A DNA stretch of 30,127 nucleotides, taken from a virus. The stretch covers positions 1 to 30,127 of IMG/VR virus record IMGVR_UViG_3300003267_000536, one strand, 5' to 3'. The translations under genes were made by a program, and so were the position numbers. The notes beneath the pieces are model-generated. The model saw only the letters and a list, made by a program, of their open reading frames with translations. It was not told where the DNA came from and did no database searches. Positions 14,158 through 21,098 of this stretch are shown here, piece after piece; the first letter of the stretch is position 1, and each line of letters begins with the position of its first letter.

Positions 14158-14570
14158 TCCACCCTGCTCTCGACGTTCTCTACAGGCAGGTGCATCGGAG
14201 CATCTTCCGGTTCGGCGCAGTAAGCACAGAACTCGTGCTCGCCATCTCTAGATAGAACGAACTCGTGCGGCTTTTGTCGATTGCCTGGCAGATTTACCAC
14301 CCACAACTTTTCGGGCGTAAGAATCTTCGTGGCCCAAGTGTGTTGGACGAGCACGCCCGCTTCGATCAACACCTCCACCATCTGCTTGAAGTCGTAGGGC
14401 CGTATCCCCGCCCCGTAAGTGATCTCAGCCATACGAGCAACGTCGGCAGGGTCGTGGTCGTCGCTGGCGAGGAAAGCGTCGACAACCCTGCCTATCGCTT
14501 CCTTCACTCCATAGTTCCAAGGCTGGGCCTTGCGGAGGGCGTCCGCTGCGGCTTCTCTCGCCCGGCTCAC
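14154..14570 (-). CDS. Hypothetical protein with C-terminal Cys/His motif (138 aa)
   Basis: The N-terminal half is helical (AREAAADALRKA, AIGRVVDAFLAS) and the middle resembles a winged-helix-like order of helices and strands (YDFKQMVEVLIEAGVLVQ). Near the end is FCAYCAEPEDAPMH, a CxxC...H pair that may bind zinc. GTG 14570 overlaps the previous stop. Function is unknown. Confidence 0.65.
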   Translation of the reverse strand: MSRAREAAADALRKAQPWNYGVKEAIGRVVDAFLASDDHDPADVARMAEITYGAGIRPYDFKQMVEVLIEAGVLVQHTWATKILTPEKLWVVNLPGNRQKPHEFVLSRDGEHEFCAYCAEPEDAPMHLPVENVESRVE

Positions 14571-14779
14571 TTCGTCGCCTCCTTCACGCAGCGGGCGAAC
14601 CGGGCCGGATCGCTGGTCGCCTGCGCACAGGCCCGGACAGCGGTGCGGTAACTGTCGAGCCGTTGTTGGGCGTCGGCACGGTCGGACAGTTCACCCCACC
14701 AGAAGATGCCCATCATCATCGCAACGATCGTCATAGCCAGCGCGAGCGGAAATGCCCAGTCCCGATCGTTGGCGTTCAC
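14567..14779 (-). CDS. Single-span membrane protein (70 aa)
   Basis: Residues about 9-29 are hydrophobic (FPLALAMTIVAMMMGIFWW) and are followed by a polar domain with two Cys (VRACAQA, RFARCVKEATK) that could form a disulfide. The GTG at 14779 overlaps the stop of the zinc-ribbon gene (GTGA), which argues against the longer start at 14812. Function is unknown. Confidence 0.62.
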   Translation of the reverse strand: MNANDRDWAFPLALAMTIVAMMMGIFWWGELSDRADAQQRLDSYRTAVRACAQATSDPARFARCVKEATK

Positions 14780-14922
14780 GTCGACCACCACGCGAAGAAC
14801 GTGAACAGGCATTGGGTGCAGACGCCAATCTTGAGCATCACACGGTTCTCCCGTCCACAGGTGGGGCAGTGGCCGGCGACCTTGGCTACGAGCGGATGGA
14901 CCCAGGTCTGGTTACGCGCCAT
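14776..14922 (-). CDS. Small zinc-ribbon protein (48 aa)
   Basis: The 48-residue product contains HCPTCGRE and, 16 residues on, CTQCL, the two CxxC halves of a zinc ribbon, then an aromatic tail (FTFFAWW). The ATG at 14922 lies within the end of the upstream gene, and the TGA overlaps the next GTG. It is short but both junctions and the CxxC pairs support it. Confidence 0.6.
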   Translation of the reverse strand: MARNQTWVHPLVAKVAGHCPTCGRENRVMLKIGVCTQCLFTFFAWWST

Positions 14923-15124
14923 TGTCATCGCGGATCCAACCGGGGATATTCTCCGGCAACACCATGCCGACAGTGCGCAGAACCTGGTAGAACTCGTTGT
15001 TGGGTAGGCTGCGGATCTCGATCAGCACATCTTCCACGGACACGCCGCCCCGGGGTTGGTATTTCCGGTCTCGGATCCGCTTGCGCAACATCTGCGCTGT
15101 GATGCGGACCCGTTCGTCGGTCAT
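14912..15124 (-). CDS. Hypothetical protein (70 aa)
   Basis: A basic N-terminal helix (MLRKRIRDRKYQPRGG) precedes an acidic-aromatic C-terminal half (VEDVLIEIRSLPNNEF, ending WIRDDNGA). It may bind nucleic acid, but this is only a charge argument. The ATG at 15124 overlaps the previous TGA (ATGA). Confidence 0.6.
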   Translation of the reverse strand: MTDERVRITAQMLRKRIRDRKYQPRGGVSVEDVLIEIRSLPNNEFYQVLRTVGMVLPENIPGWIRDDNGA

Positions 15125-15327
15125 CGCGTGTCCCTCTGCCGGACACTGAATTCACCGATAAACCGCGCCCCGCTAAAAACTTGGACAAACCGTCCGCTCT
15201 TGCTGATAATGAGGTGGACCTCCCCGTTCGGCATGGTTACGGTTGCTCGTTTCCGCCCCCGATTCTTGCGATAAGTGAGGTCTTCAAGTGTGACTGACCA
15301 CTCTGCGTGCAACTGTTCGTCGGTCAC
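15121..15327 (-). CDS. Hypothetical beta-rich protein (68 aa)
   Basis: The product has alternating hydrophobic stretches (ATVTMPNGEVHLIISKSGRF, VQVFSGARFIGEFSV) that suggest a small beta sheet, after a basic segment TYRKNRGRKR. The GTG at 15327 overlaps the preceding stop. No family is recognised. Confidence 0.6.
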   Translation of the reverse strand: MTDEQLHAEWSVTLEDLTYRKNRGRKRATVTMPNGEVHLIISKSGRFVQVFSGARFIGEFSVRQRDTR

Positions 15328-15578
15328 GACTGCTCCGCCTGGTTGATGCCCCAATAGGCGTTGATGTCGCCGGTCAGATTGAGCGCCCGTACCTTGTCGA
15401 TGAGCGTACGCAGATCACTGTAAGGGTACTCCATGTCGAACCCCGCGTCCTCGAGGACAGCGTCGAGGTCTTCGTAATCGTCGTCGCAGCAGCGGCCGAC
15501 CAGGTCGGCCAGGTCGCACACTACCAGTCCGTACGGGCCGGGGACGAACACGTGGACATTGACTAGGTCGACGCTCAC
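15324..15578 (-). CDS. Hypothetical acidic protein (84 aa)
   Basis: A strongly acidic protein (CCDDDYEDLDAVLEDAGFD) with two adjacent Cys and a short predicted helix at the end. Its GTG at 15578 overlaps the stop of the superinfection-immunity-like gene. Small acidic phage proteins can mimic DNA or block host factors, but nothing here proves it. Confidence 0.58.
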   Translation of the reverse strand: MSVDLVNVHVFVPGPYGLVVCDLADLVGRCCDDDYEDLDAVLEDAGFDMEYPYSDLRTLIDKVRALNLTGDINAYWGINQAEQS

Positions 15579-15766
15579 CGGTAGCCACCATTGCGGGTGA
15601 CCGTGCACGCCCAGACGATCGCCACCAGCCAACCGATCAACGTCCAACCGCCCAACCAGTTCAACACGATAATGGCAGTCATGTTGTGATGGTTGCGGGC
15701 GAGCGCCACCCAGGTCGGGATGAAATAGAAGACCAGAGCTACGAGAACAATCAGCGCGGCGATCAT
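15575..15766 (-). CDS. Superinfection-immunity-like membrane protein (63 aa)
   Basis: The protein resembles the Imm_superinfect family (T4 Imm-like), small membrane proteins that stop DNA entry of a second phage. It has a hydrophobic N-terminus, FYFIPTWVALARNHHN, then NWLGGWTLIGWLVAIVWA, in which the lnxxxGWTllGW core is the family signature. Two membrane spans are likely (about residues 3-19 and 34-52). The ATG at 15766 overlaps the upstream TGA; the in-frame extension to 15847 is unlikely. Related proteins also occur in bacterial genomes, so the exact role is uncertain. Confidence 0.75.
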   Translation of the reverse strand: MIAALIVLVALVFYFIPTWVALARNHHNMTAIIVLNWLGGWTLIGWLVAIVWACTVTRNGGYR

Positions 15767-16080
15767 TGCGTTGGCCCATCGTAGTACAGCACGCAACCGG
15801 CCACGTGATACGCACAACCGGCCCATGCAGTAACCTTGGCCACCCATCGATTGCGTGACCGGGCAGGCAGTTCGGGGATCGCAACGCTACCCAAGCAGAC
15901 CATGACCCAGGCGGCGTCGACAATCTCCGGATTCGGGGTGACGTCGCGCCGCTTCGGTCGGCCGAAATCGAACAGCAGCTGACCGATCCGATCGTCACTG
16001 TCGTCACCTTCGCGGAATTGCTGCTCTAGCCAAGCGGCGCGGGAAACGCCACGACGGAATGGTAGAACTCGGGCGCTCAT
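15763..16080 (-). CDS. Hypothetical protein (105 aa)
   Basis: A basic N-terminus (LPFRRGVSRAAW) leads to a polar body and a C-terminal hydrophobic patch with two Cys (GCAYHVAGCVLYY). One membrane-associated helix is possible. The ATG at 16080 overlaps the preceding stop. No family is recognised. Confidence 0.6.
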   Translation of the reverse strand: MSARVLPFRRGVSRAAWLEQQFREGDDSDDRIGQLLFDFGRPKRRDVTPNPEIVDAAWVMVCLGSVAIPELPARSRNRWVAKVTAWAGCAYHVAGCVLYYDGPTQ

Positions 16081-16523
16081 GCGGGCACCCGGACCATGTT
16101 GATCTTGCCGTTGGCCATGGTGTAGCGGACCACCGCTTCGTTCCCGACCACCCGCACTACCTCGCCCTCATACTCCCAGCGGCCGATCTTCACCGTCCGC
16201 TTCTGGCCGAGCAGCGCCTTCGACCGTTCCCGCTTCGAGTTCGGGAGCGTGCGGATCTTGCGGGTGGATGCGCCCGGGATGTACGGCTTGGTGAGCAGAT
16301 CGACCCAATAGCCGCCCATCGCGGTGGCCAACTCGAGGGCGGGCCGCTGTTCCCGACCGTTACCCCGGTCGATGGTGATCAGTTCGCCGGCCCGGTGGGC
16401 GCGCAACAAAATACTCTTGTAGCGGGCGTCGTGGCCGGGCAGGAACTTGCGCTTCTCGTTGGTGAGCTTGTCGCCACACCCACACCAACACAAACCGGGT
16501 TGCTGTTTTAAAACTGTGGACAT
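16077..16523 (-). CDS. Cys-cluster protein with basic C-terminal domain (148 aa)
   Basis: It begins CWCGCGDKL followed by FLPGHDARYKSILL, a pattern seen in many small actinophage proteins that probably bind one zinc ion. The rest is basic, with a beta-rich end (WEYEGEVVRVVGNEAVVRY). The ATG at 16523 has AAAGGA six bases upstream and a promoter-like pair about 45 bases upstream, so it seems to start its own transcript. A nucleic-acid-binding role is plausible from charge only. Confidence 0.68.
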   Translation of the reverse strand: MSTVLKQQPGLCWCGCGDKLTNEKRKFLPGHDARYKSILLRAHRAGELITIDRGNGREQRPALELATAMGGYWVDLLTKPYIPGASTRKIRTLPNSKRERSKALLGQKRTVKIGRWEYEGEVVRVVGNEAVVRYTMANGKINMVRVPA

Positions 16524-16565
16524 CGGTTTCCTTTCGCAGTCCGGGTGACGCCCGGGCGTTTTGTC

Positions 16566-16594
16566 AGTCAAACACAACGTTGCCGTCGTGTCAA
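16566..16594 (-). promoter_or_regulatory. Possible promoter of the 148-residue Cys-cluster gene
   Basis: -35 TTGACA (16589-16594), 17-base spacer with GGCAAC, and a weak -10 TTGACT (16566-16571). The arrangement matches the GGCAAAC-box promoters at 17579 and 21070, but the -10 is poor. A 12-base palindrome (16548-16559) lies in the leader. Confidence 0.38.
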
Positions 16595-16596
16595 GT

Positions 16597-16872
16597 TTAA
16601 CGTTCACGTTCGGCGCGGATGATCACCCCGTTCGACGCGATCAGTTCGAACTCGCCGTACCGTTCGAGTTCGGCCACCAACGTGGGTGGGATGGCGGCGA
16701 GCCAGTCGTCGGCCATGCCGACCTGCGCGTTGAGCCGGATGTCGTATTCGGCGCAGGCGGTGCGCACCAGCGCCGGGTCGATCGGGTCGGCAGGCCGGTC
16801 GAGGTCGTAGAACAGGCTGATCTGGTACAGGTCGGTCGGTTGCGGCTGCTCGTCGCCGGTCCAGATCGCCAT
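16597..16872 (-). CDS. Hypothetical acidic protein (91 aa)
   Basis: A mainly acidic, Cys-poor product (LFYDLDRPADPIDP, ELERYGEFELIAS) with no recognisable motif. The ATG at 16872 shares its A with the TGA of the upstream gene. The stop TAA is followed within a few bases by the -35 of the promoter for the 148-residue gene. Confidence 0.6.
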   Translation of the reverse strand: MAIWTGDEQPQPTDLYQISLFYDLDRPADPIDPALVRTACAEYDIRLNAQVGMADDWLAAIPPTLVAELERYGEFELIASNGVIIRAERER

Positions 16873-17087
16873 CACACACCTACCTTGGTTAGCGACGGGC
16901 AGTCGCAGAGTTGACAGTGGAATACGGCGGGCCGATAGTTCGGGTGGCGGAGTTCTACGATCTCGCCGTAGACGATGACCCAGGTTGACGCCCATTCGCG
17001 GTGCTCAAACGCTGAGTGGCCGCACGTACAAAGAATCGCGCCGAGCCGCTCGTCGCGAGCAGCGTCACGCAGCGCACGACCAATCAC
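16872..17087 (-). CDS. Small zinc-knuckle protein (71 aa)
   Basis: Two Cys/His groups are present, LCTCGHSAFEH and FHCQLCDC, spaced about 35 residues apart, which fits a small zinc-binding protein. GTG 17087 overlaps the preceding stop. Such knuckles recur in the neighbouring genes. Function is unknown. Confidence 0.62.
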   Translation of the reverse strand: MIGRALRDAARDERLGAILCTCGHSAFEHREWASTWVIVYGEIVELRHPNYRPAVFHCQLCDCPSLTKVGV

Positions 17088-17350
17088 CGGAGGAACCCCG
17101 CAACTTCATCAGCCACCTGGCCGAGCGGGATGCCGAGCGAATTGCGCTGGTCGATGTGGCCGGCGATCCAGTCGACCAACACCACGCGAATGTACGGGTC
17201 GCGCCCGGACAGTTCGACCGCGTTGTGGGCGAGGTCGCGCACTGACGGGCTGGCAGCTTTGCCGTCTTCCCACAACTGGTAGGACACTTCCCATGAACGG
17301 AGGATGCTTGTCGCCAACATCTGACGGGCGAGTATGGTGTGTTTGCTCAT
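17084..17350 (-). CDS. Hypothetical helical protein (88 aa)
   Basis: It starts MSKHTILARQML, shares the MSKH opening with the gene just upstream, and is helical (LATSILRSWEVSYQLW). The ATG at 17350 overlaps the preceding TGA; a longer frame to 17434 is less likely. No family is recognised. Confidence 0.62.
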   Translation of the reverse strand: MSKHTILARQMLATSILRSWEVSYQLWEDGKAASPSVRDLAHNAVELSGRDPYIRVVLVDWIAGHIDQRNSLGIPLGQVADEVAGFLR

Positions 17351-17571
17351 CACGCGTATCGCCCTTCGGTGCGCCAAACCTTCACGATTTGGACGGGGTC
17401 GCCGGGGCCGAACGCGGCGACGTAGTGGCCACATGCGAGCCGATCAGCGCCGTAGGGGTCGTGTCGCGGGCCGAATGTCCCGCCGCCCACCACACGCTGT
17501 TCGCCGTGCTCCGGGCAAACTTCGGTCTCGGGTGCGGATTCCCAATCATCGTGGTCAATGTGTTTGCTCAT
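17350..17571 (-). CDS. Small Cys/His protein, first gene of the leftward small-gene operon (73 aa)
   Basis: The product has EVCPEHGE and LACGHYV, two Cys/His groups, and an acidic N-terminus. The ATG at 17571 lies seven bases after the TAAACT -10 of a strong promoter, so the mRNA would start at or next to the ATG without a leader. It opens the long leftward operon of small genes and faces the repressor gene. Confidence 0.68.
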   Translation of the reverse strand: MSKHIDHDDWESAPETEVCPEHGEQRVVGGGTFGPRHDPYGADRLACGHYVAAFGPGDPVQIVKVWRTEGRYA

Positions 17572-17578
17572 ACGGCAA

Positions 17579-17607
17579 AGTTTACCACAGGTTTGCCGCA
17601 ACGTCAA
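17579..17607 (-). promoter_or_regulatory. Promoter/operator of the leftward small-gene operon
   Basis: -35 TTGACG (17602-17607), 17-base spacer containing GGCAAAC, -10 TAAACT (17579-17584), seven bases before ATG 17571. A second box (GGCAAA, 17574-17579) is at the start of the transcript. The layout closely matches the promoter at 21070-21098. The -35 lies seven bases from the -35 of the divergent repressor promoter. Confidence 0.65.
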
Positions 17608-17614
17608 GATATGT

Positions 17615-17644
17615 TTGCCACGACGGCACCAGCCGTGTTACAAT
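17615..17644 (+). promoter_or_regulatory. Promoter of the repressor-SNF2 pair
   Basis: -35 TTGCCA (17615-17620), 18-base spacer, -10 TACAAT (17639-17644), then a leader with GGGGAGG before ATG 17686. The GTTTGCC at 17613-17619 overlaps the -35, so binding by the repressor could also control its own synthesis. Confidence 0.6.
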
Positions 17645-17685
17645 ACCGGGTAACCAGCCACCAGCAGGCGAACTGGGGAGGTGAC

Positions 17686-17907
17686 ATGACCAACCGTGAA
17701 ATCGGTGAGCAGATCGGATGTACCCATTCGGCGGTGAGCCGGATCCGGCGCGGTGTGCGCCTCCCCAGCTTCGCCCTCGCCCGTAGAATCGGAGAGGTGT
17801 ACGACATCCCGCTCGACGACCTGGTGAACGCGTTCGAGATGGGACCCGCCCGATTCGGTGAACTGTTCCGGCACTATATCGACCGGCACGCCCCCGTAGC
17901 CGCTTGA
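17686..17907 (+). CDS. XRE-type helix-turn-helix repressor-like protein (73 aa)
   Basis: A compact regulator with a helix-turn-helix at about residues 3-27: TNREIGEQIGCTHSAVSRI, followed by RRGVRLPS. The rest completes the five-helix XRE bundle. It has no peptidase or dimerisation extension. The ATG has a strong GGGGAGG site. The promoter for this gene overlaps divergently with that of the leftward operon, whose spacer carries a GGCAAAC box, so this protein is the obvious candidate for binding there. It is cotranscribed with the SNF2 gene (TTGA overlap). Being a phage repressor need not mean the phage is temperate, since no integrase was seen. Confidence 0.78.
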   Translation: MTNREIGEQIGCTHSAVSRIRRGVRLPSFALARRIGEVYDIPLDDLVNAFEMGPARFGELFRHYIDRHAPVAA

Positions 17908-19211
17908 GCTACGAATATCAGCAGGCCGGCACCGAGTTCCTGCGCAACCACCCCCGCGCCATGCTGGGCGACTCCATGGGGTTGGGGAAGAGCAAACAAG
18001 CGCTCGAGGCGGCTGAAGGTCGCACCCTGATCATCGCCCCCGCCATGGCCCACGCTGCAGGTGTCTGGGTCGGTGAGATCGCCAAATGGCGACCCGAACT
18101 CGACTACACCTTGGTCGCCTACACCTCGCTCTGCCAACGGCAGAAAGTGGCCAACGGCAAGACCAAAGTACTGCCCACCCCCCGGCCCGAATACGCCGGC
18201 CGGTGGGACACGGTGATCTGCGACGAAGCGCACTACCTCAAAGGGCGTGCCACCACCTGGACCCGAGCGGTCGAGAAACTGAAAACTGACCGGCTGTGGC
18301 TGTTGACCGGCACCCCCATCCCCAACTGGGCGCACGAACTGTACATCCCGGTCCGACTGCTACACCCTGGCGACCGGGAGTTCACCTCCTACTGGCGGTG
18401 GATCGACCGCTGGTTCGAAACCTGGAAACCCCCGTGGGGTGGCACCAAGATCGGCAAACTCCGATCCGGGACCACCTGGGCCGAATTCCACCAGGCCAAC
18501 CTCGGTGAACTGTTCCTGCGCCGCACCTGGGACGACGTGCCCGACCAGCTGCCGCCGGTCACCATCCAAACCTTCGAAATCCCGATGCACCCGATCCAAC
18601 GCCGGGTGTACGACCAGTTGAAGAAAGATTTCATCGCCACCGTCGGAGACCACGAGATCGTCGCGTTGAGCCAGGCGGCGCAAATCACCAAACTGGCCAA
18701 ACTGGCGACCGGCCTCGAGGTCGAGAACCCGTTGATGACCGGATCGGGGAAACTCGAAATGCTCGCCGGGCTGCTGGCGGAACGGACCAACCCGGTGATG
18801 GTGATGGTCCATTTCAAAGCTGCCGGTCACGCCGCCGAACTGGTGGCGAAGAAAGCGGGGTGTACGGTGGCGCGGATCGATGGTGACACGCCGGCGGGCA
18901 CGATCGGCCGCACCGTGCAGCAGTTCCAGGCCGGTCAGTTCGACGTGCTGGTAGGTACGCTCGACAAACTGGCCGAATCGTTGACGTTGACCCGGGCCGA
19001 CACCCTGGTGTTCCTCGAGCATTCGTGGAAACCGTACCGGAACGCCCAGGCGATGCGCCGGATCCACCGGATCGGACAGCAGCGGCCGTGCCAGGTGATC
19101 CGGCTCTACACGGCCGATTCGATCGACCAGAACATCCAGCGCACGCTGGAGGCGAAAACCGAGCAGCGGGTGGCGGCGTTGACCGGCGCGCAGTTCAAAC
19201 AGCTACTCTGA
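17904..19211 (+). CDS. SNF2-family helicase
   Basis: The 435-residue protein is a superfamily 2 DNA translocase. It shows motif I MGLGKSKQAL (about residues 25-34), motif II DEAH (about 106-109), motif III LTGTPIPNW, and in the second RecA lobe RIDGDTPAG and motif VI RRIHRIGQQRP. It is short compared with cellular SNF2 proteins and lacks extra domains. The TTG start overlaps the repressor TGA, so the two are probably translated together. A role in replication, transcription switching or defence against host systems is possible. The end overlaps the methyltransferase gene by nine bases on the other strand. Confidence 0.88.
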   Translation: MSYEYQQAGTEFLRNHPRAMLGDSMGLGKSKQALEAAEGRTLIIAPAMAHAAGVWVGEIAKWRPELDYTLVAYTSLCQRQKVANGKTKVLPTPRPEYAGRWDTVICDEAHYLKGRATTWTRAVEKLKTDRLWLLTGTPIPNWAHELYIPVRLLHPGDREFTSYWRWIDRWFETWKPPWGGTKIGKLRSGTTWAEFHQANLGELFLRRTWDDVPDQLPPVTIQTFEIPMHPIQRRVYDQLKKDFIATVGDHEIVALSQAAQITKLAKLATGLEVENPLMTGSGKLEMLAGLLAERTNPVMVMVHFKAAGHAAELVAKKAGCTVARIDGDTPAGTIGRTVQQFQAGQFDVLVGTLDKLAESLTLTRADTLVFLEHSWKPYRNAQAMRRIHRIGQQRPCQVIRLYTADSIDQNIQRTLEAKTEQRVAALTGAQFKQLL

Positions 19212-20156
19212 CGCCGCCAGACGGCGGGCGATCCATTCGACGACCGGAACCGCGACCGCGTTGCCGAGGCACCTGTATCGGGCCGAGTCGGACAGCTGGT
19301 CGGTCCACCCGTCCGGGAATCCTTGTAAGCGCTCACATTCCAGCGGTAGAAGTCTGCGCACCGACGCTTCGGCCAGTACGTGCGGCCGTAGGGTGGCGTC
19401 CGATGCCGAAATGGTCTTGCCGTAGTTGTGGTGCAGGGTGGGGGTGACCACCAGCGGTTGCTCGGCTGACGACGCGACACCTTTACCGTCGCGGCTTTTG
19501 ACCGCCGAGGGAATGAAGGTCATTCTATCTGTGTCGCTACACCAGCCACGGTTGCCAGAGCCGCCGCCAAGGGTGGATCCAACCTTTTGCCCCGGTGTGC
19601 GGCGCGCCGGAGGATCCCGGCGCACGCCGTCGCCGTCAAAAAGAACTTCGCAGGCACGTCGCCAGTCGCCACCAGAATGTCCGACAATGAACACACGACG
19701 GCGTCGCTGGGGAACTCCGAAGTATTGAGCGTCCAACACCCGGTAGGCCCACCCAAACCCGAGTTGAGCCAGCGTCCCGACGACGGTTCCCATGTCCCGT
19801 CCGCCGTTGGACGACAGGAGTCCAGGGACGTTTTCGAGTACGACCCATCGCGGTTGCGCCTCGCCAATGAGGCGAGCGTATTCCCAAAACAACCGGCTCC
19901 GGGTACCGTCGAGACCGACTTTGGCACCGGCGACGGAGAGGTCTTGACAGGGGAACCCTCCACACAGCAGGTCGACTGCTCCGGGTTCAAGGTGCAACTC
20001 CTGGATGTCATGAAAGCGGGGGGTGGTAGGCCAGTGGCGTGCGAGCACTGTAGCACAGGCGGGGTCGATCTCGCATTGGAACCCGCATTCCATCCCGGCC
20101 CGGTCGAACGCCAGATCGAATCCGCCGATACCGGTGAACAGCGACCCGTAGATCAC
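19203..20156 (-). CDS. C5-cytosine DNA methyltransferase
   Basis: The 317-residue protein has the ordered motifs of this family. Motif I is SLFTGIGGFDLAF, motif IV is GGFPCQDLS with nucleophile C70, motif VI is LENVPG with E108, motif VIII is QRRRRVFIVG. A target-recognition segment lies around residues 165-240, and motifs IX/X are LLPLECERLQGFP and RCLGNAVAVPVVEWI. It would methylate carbon 5 of cytosine at an unknown site. The GTG at 20156 overlaps the upstream TGA. No restriction partner lies beside it, so an anti-restriction role is most likely. Confidence 0.9.
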   Translation of the reverse strand: MIYGSLFTGIGGFDLAFDRAGMECGFQCEIDPACATVLARHWPTTPRFHDIQELHLEPGAVDLLCGGFPCQDLSVAGAKVGLDGTRSRLFWEYARLIGEAQPRWVVLENVPGLLSSNGGRDMGTVVGTLAQLGFGWAYRVLDAQYFGVPQRRRRVFIVGHSGGDWRRACEVLFDGDGVRRDPPARRTPGQKVGSTLGGGSGNRGWCSDTDRMTFIPSAVKSRDGKGVASSAEQPLVVTPTLHHNYGKTISASDATLRPHVLAEASVRRLLPLECERLQGFPDGWTDQLSDSARYRCLGNAVAVPVVEWIARRLAASE

Positions 20157-20344
20157 CCTTCGAAATCGCGGATCTTCATGAAATGGAGCACCCGGTCGTC
20201 GTCGAGCATGGCGACCACGCTACCAGCCCGGATCAGGATGATCATCGCCTGTTCGACATCGTAGTCCATCAGGCGGCCATCCCAGTTGTGATCGCGCTCT
20301 TGGATCACCCGCACCGCTTCGTCGGTCTGCAATCCTTGGAGCAT
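20153..20344 (-). CDS. Hypothetical protein (63 aa)
   Basis: A small protein with alternating hydrophobic and charged residues (EQAMIILIRAGSVVAMLDDDRVLHFMK), probably a beta-hairpin fold. The ATG at 20344 overlaps the previous TGA (TGATG). No family is recognised. Confidence 0.62.
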   Translation of the reverse strand: MLQGLQTDEAVRVIQERDHNWDGRLMDYDVEQAMIILIRAGSVVAMLDDDRVLHFMKIRDFEG

Positions 20345-20601
20345 CACACCAACCCTTCGAACGGGTCGTCGATCGTCCGGGCGCGAGCTTCCAACTCCGC
20401 CTCCAACAGTTGGGCGGTAAGCTCGCGGGTCGCGGCCGACGGCGGGTTCACGTCGGCCAGAGTGGCGACCATCTCCCACCCGACCGGGGTCAACGCCCGG
20501 GCGGCGGCGGGGGTCGCGTCGTGGGCAATCAACACTTTGACCATGGCGTGCGCTTTGGCGGCGCGTGCTCGCATGATGTGCAGGTCGGCAGCGGCGTCCA
20601 T
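20344..20601 (-). CDS. Hypothetical helical protein (85 aa)
   Basis: An alanine-rich, mostly helical protein (RARAAKAHAMVKVLIAHDA, TAQLLEAELEARART). The ATG at 20601 overlaps the TAA of the zinc-finger gene upstream. No conserved motif is visible. Confidence 0.62.
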   Translation of the reverse strand: MDAAADLHIMRARAAKAHAMVKVLIAHDATPAAARALTPVGWEMVATLADVNPPSAATRELTAQLLEAELEARARTIDDPFEGLV

Positions 20602-20876
20602 TACGACGCCCCCTCGCGCGGCTCACGTGGCTTCAGCCTGCGGCCACCATTGGCGAGCGTGACCGCAAATTGATACCCGCAGCGCAGACCACAGAAATGG
20701 CCGTCGCCGTAGTTGCCAGCATTTTGGTACGCCCGGCGGGTTTTCGGTTTCTCGCCGGCGGCGATGCGGGCTGTGTCGAGCCGTTCGGTGGCGACACGCG
20801 GCCAGCGTAGCTTATTGCCGCACCACAAGCATGTTTCTAGTTTGTTGGTGGCATTGAAAGCTCGCCAGTTAGCCAT
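20601..20876 (-). CDS. Zinc-finger-like protein (91 aa)
   Basis: Two Cys pairs, CLWCGNKL near the N-terminus and FCGLRCGYQF further on, look like a zinc ribbon with a basic linker. A long in-frame extension exists to 21230, but the ATG at 20876 is favoured because it overlaps the stop of the upstream gene by only eight bases. Function is unknown; nucleic acid binding is plausible. Confidence 0.65.
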   Translation of the reverse strand: MANWRAFNATNKLETCLWCGNKLRWPRVATERLDTARIAAGEKPKTRRAYQNAGNYGDGHFCGLRCGYQFAVTLANGGRRLKPREPREGAS

Positions 20877-21063
20877 CTGTCTCAGTCCTCGCCCACCCGC
20901 ACCCGGGACATTCCCAACGGATGGCGGTGGCATATCGCGACCCGGTATAGGGGCGAAGACCGTCGCCATCGACCAGTTCGACCTCGACCTCCCGGGGGAA
21001 CAGCGGGTGGTCGCAGACCGGACAGGGACGGTCGGTCGCAATCTCGTGCGGATATGTTGCCAT
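20869..21063 (-). CDS. Zinc-ribbon protein, first gene of its transcript (64 aa)
   Basis: The protein carries CPVCDHPLF and CPGCGWAR, two CxxC halves about 37 residues apart, typical of a zinc ribbon. The ATG lies six bases after the TAAACT -10 of a promoter that matches the repressor-facing promoter at 17579-17607, so translation probably starts at the 5' end of the mRNA. It opens the group that ends with the cytosine methyltransferase. Confidence 0.7.
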   Translation of the reverse strand: MATYPHEIATDRPCPVCDHPLFPREVEVELVDGDGLRPYTGSRYATAIRWECPGCGWARTETDG

Positions 21064-21069
21064 GTTGCT

Positions 21070-21098
21070 AGTTTAGCACACGTTTGCCAAACTGTCAA
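21070..21098 (-). promoter_or_regulatory. Promoter/operator of the zinc-ribbon to cytosine-methyltransferase group
   Basis: -35 TTGACA (21093-21098), 17-base spacer, -10 TAAACT (21070-21075), six bases before ATG 21063. The spacer holds the perfect 11-base palindrome GTTTGCCAAAC (21082-21092). The -35 includes the stop codon of the holin gene. Confidence 0.65.

Noticed and set aside
16548-16559. Palindrome ACGCCCGGGCGT followed by TTTT on the plus strand as a terminator
   Set aside because: No plus-strand gene ends nearby; it lies in the leader of a minus-strand gene, so a terminator role is not supported.
17686-17907. Calling the phage temperate because of the repressor-like gene
   Set aside because: No integrase, excisionase or attachment site was found in the window; small XRE proteins also occur in lytic phages.
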